Of a DNA stretch of 64,000 bases, positions 1 through 12,185 are shown one piece after another. This DNA is from Pontederia crassipes (lineage: Eukaryota; Streptophyta; Magnoliopsida; Commelinales; Pontederiaceae). Where the stretch lies: the NCBI GenBank assembly GCA_030549335.1, contig CM060196.1, positions 12,229,501 to 12,293,500 on the forward strand, read 5' to 3'. Within the stretch, counting starts at the first letter, position 1. Each line of letters opens with the position of its first letter. Both the position numbers and the translations under genes were made by a program. A model generated the notes under the pieces. That model had not been told where the DNA came from. It made no database searches and saw only the letters and a program-made list of their open reading frames with translations.

Positions 1-67
1 CTCTAAGAAATAAGTTTCCAAAACCATTCACCACATATTATAATGAAAACATAATAGACATTTCATG

Positions 68-134
68 TTTTTTTAGGAACAACAACAACAACAAAGCCTT
101 ATCCCACTAGGTGGGGTCGGCTTTTTTTAGGAAC
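68..134 (-). mobile_element. Minimal RTE-type LINE 3' end with target duplication
   Basis: Read on the minus strand, 81-121 is the terminus of a plant RTE LINE: a short conserved end (GCCGACCCCACCTAGTGGGA) followed by a TTG-repeat tail. The same end occurs in the longer copy at 53070-53388. The 41-bp insert is flanked by identical copies of TTTTTTTAGGAAC at 68-80 and 122-134, which is the target-site duplication. This is an extreme 5' truncation; nothing coding remains. Confidence 0.8.
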
Positions 135-635
135 ATACATCCAATTTTAATGTGAAACATTCAAATCACCTTTGTTTGGCTTTTTTCCTGTGTAAATTTA
201 AGAAAATAAACACAAACAGCATGTAGTGGAAGAGAATTATCATTAAGGGGCAAATTAGAGAGTTGTCAGTGGTGTGAGTAAGCTAAACAAGCAAGTAGAT
301 TAAGAAAATAAATTTTATTTGAAGAGGAAGAAAACAGATTCAGATATTAGTGAAAGGGTATCTGTCAAAAGCTTTAGGAAACATAGACCTAAAATCACAA
401 GTGAAGAGGAAGAAAACAAATTTAGAGAATAGCTAAAGTGGGAAATTAAAACTATTTTTGCTGTGTTAAAAGTGTCTAGAAAAGATAGAACTAAAATCAC
501 AAGTGCTGCTACATATGTGATGTGTAACAATTTTCATGTAAAACTAGATAATAAAAAAGGGAGGAAAAATCCATTTGATTTCTATTAACAGTAAACTTTT
601 CATGACTTATGTGAAAAACACAAGTAACAAACAAA

Positions 636-690
636 TGGATGACAACCACAACCCTGATGGTCATCCTTTTTCTCCTAAAAAAATAATAAC
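636..690 (+). repeat. LINE 3'-tail hairpin fragment
   Basis: A short hairpin (GGATGAC...GTCATCC) is followed by a pyrimidine-rich stretch and an A-run. It matches the 3' end of the LINE at 63690-63747. Near-identical TAACAAAYAAAT flanks suggest a target duplication. It is a tail-only copy inside the SDE5-like gene region. Confidence 0.55.
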
Positions 691-918
691 AAATAAATGC
701 TAGCTTGAAAGGTATAAATATTATTCCTAGAACCTCCTAAAGATAAGGAACTAAAACTGTGCAAGAAATATCCAATGAGAACAAGAACTACTAGAAAACT
801 ATGCTAATGCAATTTTGCATAAATATACTGAACTGAACAAATCAACTAAGACGTTATGCCATCTATAAAACACAATCAGAAAAGAGAGCATGTAAGTATT
901 GTTAATCAGTCAGTTCAC

Positions 919-3900
919 CTGTTGTCATGTCCAATATGTGGTAGGAGCGCGTGAAACTTTTTAGATGGAAGACAAGTTGACTTTGAGATCTTATCCATAG
1001 TCTGGAACACATTGTCATTGAGCAAGAAAAGAGTGTTAAAATACGAGATTTCAAAAAAATATCCTGCTCTCATCAGTGCAACAATTCATCAACTAAGATG
1101 AGCAATGCACCATTACCACGCAAGCTTGACACTATGCTTCCACGAAAAGGAAATGAAACAGAAAAAAAAAGAGTTTTCAAGAACTCAAAGATGCATAATC
1201 AGAAACAATGAGTAAGAGTAACATGGGTCCTCATTATTACCATTGGTAGGCAAAGGGAGTTATTTGTCCACATGCACTGTACAAATGAAAGTATCTGGTG
1301 ACACCTGACATAATTAATCTATAACAATAACTTTTTATCAGGATTTTTTTAAGTTCTTGTTAGTATTCTAGGAAGAAACTCTTGGTGAAGGCTGAAGATT
1401 TCTATTCTTTTCCTTCTTATTTTGGAGGCAGGTTAAAAACAGTGTGTCCAATGTTTTAGGAACTGTGCACATTGTCATGTGCTAAACGTGACATATTGAA
1501 GTAAATATGATAACATATTAGTCATATGTTATGTTTATTGGACTGACTGACTCAATAACAAAACTCCTTATCATACATGCACATTAAGATATCAGATCTT
1601 TATTTCGATCAGTTTGTCAAGAGTAAGAGATCAACTTTGGTTAAACTAAATAAATGATAACAAATTGATATGTGTGTCTATATATATATATACACACACA
1701 TTCAGGATTTCCTCTATTGGCACTCCTGTTGCCCATTGGTGGCGTCATATTTTGGCATGGCATCTCCAAGATCTTCCCCTTAGTACGGTCACTCATTGAC
1801 TCCTCTTTTTCTTAGAGGCATGAGTAGACACTAGATGGCATGCTCGCAGAATGTTTCCTAGACTGAATCTCAGCAGATCCTGCGGCTCTAGTCTTTGGCC
1901 ATGGAGCTCCTGGGCATGTGAGCAACTTGGCATCTTGAGTGGATCATGGGGTATCACCCAAACGAGGCCAGAGAGGATGACTGGATACGGCTCTCAGGCC
2001 ATTCCTCCACATGAATGATATACATGCATCTATTGCCATTTGCCAATAAGTATGGCACCAAATGTAGTCAGAGCAGACTGTTGGTTAATCAAACGATCCT
2101 GCCTGCCCCTCAAGATGAAGATCTTGGCTTAGTTTTTGAGGTATGCTTACACTAGCCTAGAGGGCAAGATGGACACCTAGCACAAAGATCACAAGCATCC
2201 TTTGTGTTTTTGTGGGCTGCCCCATTGTTGTAGAGGTATAATGTTGAGTGCAGAGGGATATTCTCTTTCTGCAGACACTCACTACCCACAGATTTCTCCT
2301 CTATTATTGCTTTTGTTTCCTAAGACAGGTGAATCGCCCGGCATTATTGTTTTGTTCAAGCAGATAGCTACCTAAGCCATCCTTTTACTTCTAACTTAAT
2401 ATTCAGGATTCCCTAAACATATATATATAGATATGTATGTATAAAGAGAGAGAGGGAGAGAGGCAGAAAGAGAGGAATATTCAGGATGTAGAGCGGAATT
2501 TTTAGTGAGGATACAGGGACACAAACCCTAACTAGTTCTAGGTCAAAACAAGCATTTCCCATAGAAAGGTACAGATATTTCTCCTTAGCAATTTAAGTTA
2601 AGGAAGAACCAAATTAATAATCAAACTCATTCATTCTATTCTTCTCAAAATGAAAAAAATGTTTATCCTAAAATTAGACAGTTTTCTTTTCTTTTGAATT
2701 ATTTGTATGTAATATTTATCCGACATACTAAAGTTTATTAACATAATAAATTATGTTGTACTACATTCCAACTACTACAAGAAAGCACACCCTATGCCCG
2801 CGTCAGATAAATTGTGAATTTGTAAAATCAAAATGATCTATAAAATGTGGGATGCCACACCTGCTAGCAACCTTGTGGGGTCATATGGTTACAGACCATT
2901 TTGATGAAGAAAGAAGTTGATATAAACAGAAATTATATATTTTTTGAAGAAATTATATTATAAATGAGAAAATTTCTCTCAAAAAAATATAGATGAGAAA
3001 ATGCATTTATGCATGCAATTAAAAATAGTTCTAGATAGCTTCAATAACAGCTTTAATGTACTGTGTATATATTGTTTCTATCCTTAAGGTCTCATTCAAA
3101 TAAACCTTGTTACCAATGACAATAAAGTTTATAATGAGCGCAATCCGTTAGTTATTTAATGTCAACGCAATTATTTTCCTCACTACGTATAATAACTTGT
3201 ACCTAATTTAGAATGTCACATGCATATTAAGGTCTTGATCAACTGCTTATTTGGTTAGATGGTGATTCAAAGACACATGCAAAACAAGAAAAAGAGATAA
3301 AGTAGTTTGAGCAAGCACCTGAAATGAAGTAAGAATATTCTTGGAGGAGACATTGCTGGATATTGGAGGACAGATACCTGAATAGTTCCTCTTGAATTTG
3401 TCATGGTTTTGACAAATTCCATCCTTTAAATGGTTAGATGAAGCTGATATATCAAGCAACACATATAATGCCTGAAAAGGACACAACAAGAAGATGCAAT
3501 GCTACCAAACTGAGTAAATATATAATCATCAACTCATCTTCTGCCAACAAAAAAAAAAAACTTCTTTTTGAGGGAGAAAAAACATCTTTCAAATATTGAT
3601 GCTAAATAATCTCTGTTATGTGCATACTCCAATGGTGTTACACCACATATCCTAGTCTAGAAAAGATGCTAGGGAATCAACACAAATATTTGGCATATTA
3701 GGCAAGATTATATTCCTTTTTTTTAGGGGTGAAAGGATGGCTACAAGGGTTTCGTAGCCATCCACTATATATTATATTGGCATGATTATATCCTCCATCA
3801 TGAAAAATACAAGAGCTGAGATGTCACAATCAGGCTTGTGATTCATTATAGCACCAATATGAACAAAACAGGAGAGAAAAAGTAACTACAAGTGAATGAT

Positions 3901-6275
3901 CTTTGTGTGAGAACCCTACTTATCTAGTGAAGAATAAGCATAAAAAAAGAGTTCTCAAAGTCATTAACAAGAAACTCAAAGGATTAACTACCTTTTTTAC
4001 ATTGCATCCACATTGACCTGCAAAAAGCAAAGGTTTGTTACTCAAAAGACAGATAAGATGCACAACCTAACAATCTTCCACCAGAGTTACATTAATTACA
4101 TCTTTCAAAATGAAACAAGGGAAAACATACATAAGCAGAAGCATAAAAGTGTAATCTGTATATTGACTAGTGAACAGGCATAAAAAAAAGTAGGATACAT
4201 AGAATTATGGATAGATTGAAGGATTTTATTTAAGAACTAAAACATAAATCTAGCCTCTGAAGTATAAACTTAAATATTTAAATCCCTGAACTCAACCAAA
4301 TTTGACACTAAAATCTTTCTATCAAGTTCTGTCAATGTGTTTTTTTAAGGGGGTTTCTGCCAAAGTTTCTGTAGATTTTAGTGTTTTTCAATGCTTTGGA
4401 AATGATATTTCACAATTATAAAAAAATAAGTCAAAAAAAATTTGACAAAATTTCATGGATAGATTTGAGGGTCAAGTTTGGTTAGGTTGAGGAATGTGAA
4501 TTTGTAAGTCTATAGTTCAGGGTTAGATGTGAAAGAAAAAGTATAGTTCAAGAGGTCTTAGAGGAAATAACCTCTTATAAAAGCATTACGTATGCCAGCC
4601 TAGCCTTAATAGACAGAACTAACCTATGTTGTGTTCATCTCTTAAGTATTTGCTAACTAGTCCTTATGATATGAAGGAACACCAAGACGTGTTAGACAGA
4701 AAATGTAAACTAATGAACTACAGCTAGCAGTTCTAAGCATACTGTGAGATATTTGAATTAAAGTGGAAGTTCTATGTAATGTCGCACAATTGTCTGGAAA
4801 GCCAGTATTACAATATTACAAATCCGGAAATTGGTCAAGAAAATGTTTGAGGAGATAGCTTCTCTGGAAAGCCTGAGCTTAAAAGTTCTGAATATGATAT
4901 GCATGGCAGAAGTAGGCAATTATCCAAAGTCCACAGATAGTATTAAGGTGACAAACTACCACAATTACATGTATAGAAAAATTATTAAAGACAAAATAAA
5001 TGGAGCCAGCATCCAGTTTAACACAATACTTCTCCAAATTGATGAACTAACACAAATATGACTCTTTTCATGTTGATTTTCGTATTTTTGCTATCATAAA
5101 TAATAATGCAACTCTTATCAATGTTCAACACCCTCCCTTCTCCAAAACACCCAGGTAGATTCTAGATGACCCTCAAAAACTCTAAAAGTAAATCAGAGAA
5201 TTGTTTAAAACATCAAAATTGTCCTTATACAGGTAACCAAATCAATTTATCAAAATTAAACTATCTTTTTGAGTGAGATGTTCAAGTCAAGTTATAGAAG
5301 CTTTTAACTGCTCACTTAGCAGATTAATACTTTCACCATTACGAGACCCAAGTGCAAGGATCCAGGATACATGTGTCACAAGAAAGAAGATTCTGACCAC
5401 AATGGGAATTGTTCGTTTCTGGGCTTAGATTAGCGTTCAGTTGATGAAGTTGAGTTCACTTAACATTTTTGTCTCCTACCTCTTATAATCCAAGAGAGAA
5501 CTTCTAAGTTTACTCTCAGCTCCTTCTCCACCTCTCTTTTTCCATTACAGATTCAAAATGTCGGTGAGCAAGGACAATCATTCAAAATGTTGTAACGAAA
5601 CTTTCGCCTTTCCTCCCCAAACCATTTTTTTTTCTCCCCAAACCGACACATAATCCATGGTCAATTAATGGTGAAAAGCCAAAAGCAAACGAACTTCGAA
5701 AATTTAAAGGAAAAGCCTGAAGAGAAGCGCAAAGGCCAGAACTCACGGAGGACATCGCTCACGACGTCAGCCCCTAGCTCGGACTCGCCCCCGAGCATGG
5801 CGCACAGGAACTCCTCCGCGGCCTCCACGTCGTGGGCCCCTCCCTTTCCGTCCGCAGCGCACCCGAAAGCTTTCCTCCTCCCTTCACCTACGTACTCCTT
5901 CCCGATCACGCCGGAGACCGTCCCCGACGCGGCGGCGACGATCCTCTTCGGCCTCCTCCTGTTCGTCCCGGAACCCTTATTCGTCTCCTCGGCTCCAGCT
6001 CCATCTCTCTCCCCCGGGTCTTCGAGGTGCGCGCTGAGGATGCCAGCGGCCTTGTAGGCGTCGCCGCCGGCCTCGCGGAAGGCGGACTCGATCTGGTCCA
6101 CCGCGACGGAGGAGAAGGCCTCGGTCAGCCAATTCATGGCCTCCTCCTCCGCCTTCGCCTTAGTCTCCTCGTCTGCGGATCTGGCAGCGTCGGCGGCCTT
6201 CGCCTCGACGGCGGAGGAAGGATGGGGCAGGGGCCTCGCGGAGGAGGACTTCTTCTTCTTCTTGGAAGGCTTCAT
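919..6275 (-). CDS. SDE5-like (DUF1771/Smr family) protein, 5' exons, 3' end off window
   Basis: Four exons follow from splice sites and phase: 6275-5747 (529 bp), 4017-3992 (26-bp microexon), 3471-3319 (153 bp) and 1001-919 (83 bp), all joined in frame. The start is the ATG opening MKPSKKKKK. Residues about 45-85 (MNWLTEAF..., GGDAYKAAGIL) form a CUE-like helical unit. A second CUE-like unit (EEFLCAMLG...) runs across the first two splice joins. The order basic N-terminus, CUE-like, linker with ASGTVSGVIGKEYV, CUE-like resembles plant SDE5-type proteins. From family knowledge these end in DUF1771 and Smr domains and act in RNA silencing or RNA export; those domains would lie left of position 919 or outside the window. 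Exon 4 is the least certain, supported by splice sites and phase only. The introns contain LINE fragments. Confidence 0.66.
1678..1700. repeat. TA/CA microsatellite
   Basis: A short run of TA dinucleotides is followed by CA dinucleotides, immediately left of a LINE insertion. Confidence 0.8.
1700..2410 (+). mobile_element. 5'-truncated L1-type LINE fragment with target duplication
   Basis: About 690 bp inside an SDE5-like intron. One frame near 2107-2230 reads PLKMKILA*FLR followed by a Cys/His-rich stretch. This matches the zf-RVT segment after the reverse transcriptase in the better preserved copy at 63225 (PLKVKIFAWLLR). It has internal stops. The 3' end at about 2360-2395 carries the hairpin tail shared by other LINE copies here. 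ATTCAGGATT flanks both sides (1700-1709 and 2401-2410), consistent with a target duplication. Confidence 0.68.
2411..2475. repeat. TA-rich then GA-rich microsatellite
   Basis: Short TA repeats run into GA repeats. No gene content. Confidence 0.7.
3705..3795 (-). repeat. LINE 3'-tail hairpin fragment, inverted
   Basis: Read on the minus strand, a hairpin GGATGGCTAC...GTAGCCATCC is followed by an A-run (T-run at 3718-3725 on the plus strand). It belongs to the same tail family as 63690-63747. Near-identical GATTATATYCC motifs on both sides may be the target duplication. Confidence 0.5.
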
Positions 6276-6784
6276 GGCAGGGGAAGGTCGGAGCTTTATC
6301 TACTTTTGTGGGGTGGGGCGTCAAAAGAGAGTCGTAGGGGAGTTGAAATAGGAGGCGGAGGAGAGCGAAGGCGTCGGCGGTGGACGGTGGACGGTGGACG
6401 AAGGGGAGAGAGAGAGGGAAAGAGGAGAGAGAGTGAGAAAAAGAGGTGCGAAGGAGAAGTGGACACGGATGTTAACGGAGACGTGGAAACGAGCTCTTTG
6501 GAAGTTTTTGAAAGATTAGTTGCATCCTTTTTACTTTTTAGTGTCGGAGTGAGAGGGTCCCACGCAACGAATCGGGAAGAAACCGAGTTGGGGTGCGAAT
6601 CTGGTTCGACTTCCCGTTGTGATTGGGATCACACATTCGCACGCGGAGTTGGTGGTCGCCTTTTGATCTGGGAACGAAGAGGCAACGCCGTCAAAAAAAT
6701 AGTTAGTTGGCGAGAAGTTTCGAGTTCATCAACATTTGAGCTCAAATCTCAGCCGCTAAAAATAGTCCATCTTCTATATACATG
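6276..6784 (-). promoter_or_regulatory. Upstream region of the SDE5-like gene
   Basis: About 500 bp upstream of the minus-strand start. It contains a pyrimidine-rich leader on the gene strand (GA-rich at 6390-6445 on plus) with three tandem copies of GGTGGACG-like repeats near 6381-6405, typical of plant 5' leaders. No convincing TATA box was identified. The boundary is arbitrary; it ends where the foldback element begins. Confidence 0.35.
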
Positions 6785-7452
6785 ATTTTTTTCCGCTTAT
6801 CTCCCTGAATTAGGAATTTCTTTTTGTGTTTATTAATTATTTTTGAATATTTTCCTAACATCTCCTAAATTATATTATTTTTTTCACTTAAATTCATCCC
6901 TCAATTTTTATTAACTTTTTTTATTAATTTTATTTTTTTAATTTATGAAACGATCAAACTGTTCTTCCCTCAAATCATCTAATATTGTAAAATATAAAAA
7001 GATATATTATAAAAATAATAAAAAAGTGTGCTTTGTGGCACTCGAGGAGGGGGCATCCTCTCCTCCCCTACGACCAGTGACGATGAGATGGGGGAGGGGG
7101 CGGCGCCCCCCTTCGTAGTTTTATAATATATTATTAAAAAATATTTTATCTTCCTAATTCATCCTTCTAAATATTCTTTTAATACTCACATGTACAAAAC
7201 ATCTCAAAAAGATGATAAAATTACAACCCATGCCATTGTGAGTTGTTAGGGGATATAACATTGCCCTATATTATTTTATATTTTACAATATTAGATGATG
7301 TGAGGGAAGGATATTTTAATCATTTCATAAATTAAAATATTAAAATTAATAAGAAAGTGGCATAGTTTAGAGGATGTCAGTGGAATATTCGAAAGTTATT
7401 GGTAGACGCGAAAAAAGTTTATAGTTTAAGGGAGGCTAGTGAAAAAAACTTG
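6784..7452. mobile_element. Foldback MITE with long inverted repeats (MULE-like, non-autonomous)
   Basis: The left arm (about 6784-7020) and the reverse complement of the right arm (about 7235-7452) share an extended diverged match. The clearest part is an 18-bp identity reading CATCTAATATTGTAAAAT with flanking TTCCCTCA. The centre (about 7030-7125) is unusually GC-rich with G-runs. There is no ORF. The ends were set by eye and no target duplication was resolved, so superfamily assignment is tentative. Confidence 0.55.
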
Positions 7453-9559
7453 ACTCTTTCTAATCAAAAAAAAAAAAAAAAGAAGAAAAAAGCAAATAAT
7501 GAGATGCATATGTGATATGGCCATAGGGGTTGGACATTAGTGTAGAATTGAGATAGAGCACTTTTATATTATAATCTCCATTTTTTTATTTACTTTCGTA
7601 AACTATAAGCTTTTTCTCAAGCTACTCACAATATTTTTATGTTAACTACTTTAATAATCCGAAAGTTTTCAAATTAATCTGGAAGGACTCACTCCATAAT
7701 GCTTTACATTATTTTTTTTTATTTTTCACATTTGCAAAATTATATTTTTTCCCCTTACAGTTTGAAAAAAAAATTACAAACAATGGTATAGCCTCATCTC
7801 TCCCTCTTGGATTAAAGCAATATTTCTATGTGGAGAAAGTATGTATTAATGTATGTGTGAAAGAGAGAACAAAATTTATATGAGTTTAGATAGCATGCAA
7901 CCACAATAAACTTTTGTATAATTAATATGCAACTATCAAATTAGGATCGTTAGATCATAATTATATGATTGAGATTCAACTTTTATTAAATTTAATGTTA
8001 AGTTATTAAATTTAATCTCAACCATGTAATCATCATTCAACAATTCAAATTCATTTGATGCATATTGATTTTACACTTTTGGTTATATATATTGTGATCA
8101 GTGGGTGAGAGTCTCATGATTTAAGATGCTCAAGGTTTCGGAAAGAATGATGATGATTTTTTGGTTGATATTTCTAGATAGTGTTCAAATTGATGTTACA
8201 ATACGTTACTACATTTAATTTTATTCTCAACGAGCTATTATAAAGTAATCATCTCGCAATAATTAATTTTCGTTCAAGGTTGTCTCCTGAAGCTCTCTTG
8301 AGTCTCCGGTGCTTCAATGCTAAAATTTAGGAGTTTAAAACAAGACATAAATTTGTTTTCTTGATGTATTTAGACAATGGCTTGGTTGTGAGTAACATCC
8401 ATTTTTTTTGTGAGTGACAACAAATATATATAAAAATAATCTTGCTCATCATTTATTTTATAAACAATGCATGGATGTAATTAAGAATATATTAGTGATT
8501 TTATAAATAAGAAAAAGAAAGGAGAAAGAGGTTCAACAAATCAATTAATATCTGATCAAATCTGAATGAGTCAACACACATTTTATGCACACAAAAATAG
8601 AAAAGTTGAAACATTATTCTACTTCGGCGACTTCTATTTGGATTTAATTAGTGCTATGGAAATAAAAATAGTTGTGAAATTAGTGTTATTAAGTGGCAAG
8701 TAAGTTTATATTATCATGTGAATGGAGAGGAATTACAAAAGAAAAAAGTTAATTATTATCTTCTATTGGATGCCTTGCGAACACAATTATTTAAATAAAT
8801 TGAGGAGAAAAAAAATATACACAGGAACAATATAAGAGAAAGATTCTAAAATTTCACAAGTGGAAGTTGTATAAGGAAAAAAATTATAGGAAAGATATAA
8901 AAAAAATATTGGAGACAAACTGAATCAAGACACGATGTATACCCAAGATTAGCTTCATATTCACATATTTGGAGTGTGATGCTTCTTGATTTGACATCGG
9001 AATTGCTCTAATAAAGAGTGATTTAGCCTATTGGTGGAGTGCCTTTGTATAAATTCTAAAGATGGCGTTTTGGCTGCCATTAACTTGAAAATTTGAATCT
9101 TCGTTATACTTTTAGCATCTTCGTACGAGCCCAAAACTCTTCACCTTCCAAAAAATGATGCCTTTAATATCATTTCTTTGGGCCTTTAATGTCATTCCAC
9201 ATTTCTCATTTTACTTTAATTAATTTCTCTCACCTCTTCATCCGTGTCCCAACCCTTTTTTTAATTAATGTATATTCTAATGACTTTTCCTTCCTTCCAG
9301 ATTAGTGGTTTTATTTTGTATATAAAATTATAATACAGATTAGTGGTTTTGTTTTTCATATAAAATTATAATACTTATTATAATATGAGATAGAGACATA
9401 CATGTAAATTTAATTAATATGAAACACTATAATTGCATCAAATATGTAAAGTATTAGAAAAAATGAAATAAAATGGACAAAATAATAAAAAAATACTATA
9501 GGCAAAATTAGTTTTGAAAAGAGAACATGAAATTTTGAAAAGCAACCAAATCTTGATTA
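7453..9559. other. AT-rich intergenic DNA, nothing recognised
   Basis: No ORF with coding character, no splice-supported exon and no terminal repeat was recognised in this roughly 2.1-kb stretch. It consists mostly of A/T homopolymer runs. Confidence 0.5.
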
Positions 9560-9970
9560 TGAACATTGCAAAATCTTAAATAATGAGAATTCTAGAGTTA
9601 GTTTTTTTTATTGATGAATTGAAAATGACAAAAAAAATATTAAAATTTCTTTTGAAAAATAAAATTTAGAGATTGTAGATTTGAAAAAAGAAGTTGAGAA
9701 TTTATAAATTGAGCTTCAGAAGTTAGCAACTTCAAATAAAAAGGGACTTTGTTTTAATTCTTTTGAAAAGAAACATGATAATAAAATCTTATTTGTGAAA
9801 CTACCAAACTCACATAAATTAAATATAACTTGTTTTCATTGCGACTGTAATGGTCTTTGAGTGTAACATTAAGAAACGTAGAAATTTTAGTATGAAGAAG
9901 GTTTGGATTCAAAAAAGAACCATTATCACTAATCAAAATGGACCTAAATAAATTTGGGTACCAAAGAGTT
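9560..9970 (+). pseudogene. Copia (SIRE/Maximus-type) gag relic
   Basis: Conceptual translation across stops and frameshifts gives a coiled-coil-like Lys-rich segment, then a degraded CCHC knuckle region (CFHCDCNGL), then a stretch ending in IWVPKS. A coiled coil, a knuckle and an [N/K]IWVPK motif in that order is typical of SIRE-type copia Gag near the Pol junction. No flanking LTR was identified next to it. Confidence 0.5.
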
Positions 9971-10561
9971 AAATCTCTATTATGATTATTTTTTTAGGAA
10001 ACCAAGAAAAAGAAAGGAGAAAACAAATGATATATTTAACAATAGAACTATTACAAATAAAAAAGATAACGAAGAACTATAAATTATAGAAGCAAGAATT
10101 AAGATCCTAAACTATAACAGAAATAAAGATAAAAAATAAATGTCTAATATCATCACAACATTAAGTAGAATAGATATTACTCTTCGGGAATCACTGGTGA
10201 ATTGGCGTTCAACTCTCATCTAGAGTCGATCCAGCTAGAGTCTCCTCAACAATCCTTCAGAGTCTTCTCACGTTCTTGGCTTCAAAAAAGGTTTCCATTT
10301 GAAATAAGGTAAATTCAGAGTCCCATTGATTCTAAAAATTTTGCCTTATAAAACTCTAAAATTTCTAGTCTAACCGGTTTCCAATTGATCCTTAGAACAT
10401 ACGATAAAAGTTAGAGTCCTTGTACGTTGAGAATTCTTCCGAAAATATATTTTCGTGTCGGATTTGGTGTCTGTCACGCCTTTGAAATTGATCTAACGGC
10501 CTAATCAGAGTTGAATTACGAGTTTTCTACCACCTTCATGGGGTGTGAGAAGGACCTCACG
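9971..10561. other. Intergenic, nothing recognised
   Basis: No gene, repeat unit or motif recognised. It runs up to the left edge of the TRIM array. It may be old retroelement sequence, but nothing supports a call. Confidence 0.4.
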
Positions 10562-12185
10562 TGTAACACCCTTGCACTTGCTAGGATATTCTCCGCTTTG
10601 GACCTAAGTCTGTACGATTTTTACTCCGGAGGCTTCGTGACTTTGATATCATATGTAACATTCCTGACCAGCGTATGATATTATCCGCTCTGGGCCTCGG
10701 CCCGCACGATTTTATCAAAACGTGTCATATCTGGTGAAGGACATGTTCACATATACATCCAATATTTCTCCCATGACTTATGCATGTGGGACTAATCCAA
10801 GACATGCCTCATGCATCCTTTCTCCCTTAGAGACTCAAAGTCCTCGTTGAGTGATCGCACCCCACCATGTACAGAGGTCCACACGGAGTGACTTTGATAT
10901 CATATGTAACATTCTTACACTGGCGTAGGATATTGTCCGCTCTACGCCTTGGCCCGCACGATTTTTACCCAAAATGCGTCTTACCAGGCTAAGGCCATGT
11001 TTCCATATATACCTAGCATATCTCCGATGACTTATGCATGTGGGACTAATCCAAGACATGCCTCATGCACCCTTCCCCCCTAGGGGACTCAACGTCCATA
11101 TTGAGTGATCGCACCTCCCCACCATGCATAGAGGCTCACGGGAGTGGCTCTGATATTATATGTAACATTCCTGACTATCGTGTGATATTGTACGCAACAT
11201 TTCTGACCAACGTGTGATATTGTCTGCTTTGGGCCTAAGCCCATACGATTTTCTCAAAATGCGTCACACCTAGTGAAGGACATGTTTCCATATATACCCA
11301 GCATCTTTCCCGTGACTTATGTATGTGAGACTAATCCAAGGCATGCCTCATGCATCCTCCCCCCTTAGGGGTCTCAACGCCCTCGTTGAGTGATCGCACC
11401 TCACCATGCATAGAGGTCCATGCGGAGTGACTCTGATACCATATGTAATATTCTCCACCAGCGTGTGATATTGTCCTCTTTGAGCCTTGATCCGCACGAT
11501 TTTCTCAAAACGCGTCACACCAAATGAATGACATGTTCTCATATATATACCCAGCATCTCTCCCAAGACTTATTAATGTAGAACTAATCCAAGGCATGCC
11601 TCATGCACCCATATGTAACATTCACCACCAGCGTGTGACATTGTCTGCTCTGGGCTTCCGCCTGCACGATTTTTTCAAAACGCATCAAATTAGCGCAGCG
11701 GCTCACCTCTATACTTAGCGTGATACTGTCCGTTCTGTCCCAACCCTAGGCTCACGATTTTCTAATACCATATGTAACATTCCTTATCAGTGTATGATAT
11801 TGTTCACTCTAGGTCTAAGCCCGCACGATTTTCTCAAAATGTGTTACACCTAGTGAAGAACATATTCTCATATATATCTAGCATCTCTTCCGTGACTTAT
11901 GCATGTGGGACTAATTCAAGGCATGCCTCATGCATCCTTCCCCCTTAGGGGACTCAACGCCATCATTGAGCGATCACTCCCCACCATGCACAGAGGTCCA
12001 CGCGAAGTAGCTCTGATACCATATGTAATATTCCTGATCAGCGTGTGATATTGTCCGCTCTGGGGCTAAGCTCGCACGATTTTCTTAAAATGCGTCACAC
12101 CTGATGAAGGACATGTTATTATATGTACACAGCATATCTCCCGTGACTTGTGCATGTAGGACTAATCTAAGGCATGCCTCATGCA
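10562..12185 (-). mobile_element. Tandem array of TRIM elements (162-bp LTRs)
   Basis: Read on the minus strand, LTR-like blocks start TGCATGAGGC and end GTTACA. They alternate with roughly 90-bp internals that begin with a Met-tRNA primer-binding site (TGGTATCAGAGCC and variants) and end in a purine tract (AAGGGGGGAAGGG). LTR blocks are at 10654-10815 (162 bp), 10905-11069, 11161-11354 (with a short internal duplication), 11444-11607, 11773-11934 (162) and 12024-12185 (162), with partial blocks at 10562-10615 and about 11614-11690. No coding capacity. LTR, PBS, short spacer, PPT, LTR is the structure of terminal-repeat retrotransposons in miniature; a shared-LTR tandem array is a known product of recombination between them. 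Confidence 0.8.

Noticed and set aside
4831..5061. A 76-codon plus-strand ORF
   Set aside because: It lies antisense within the first intron of the SDE5-like gene, with no splice or family support.
5668..6785. Long plus-strand ORFs (up to 317 codons) over the SDE5-like exon
   Set aside because: They are antisense to a recognised exon in GC-rich DNA; the peptides are low-complexity and resemble no family.
10562..12185. Regularly spaced repeats resembling a CRISPR layout
   Set aside because: The repeats are 162-bp LTRs with primer sites and purine tracts in plant nuclear DNA; a TRIM array explains them.
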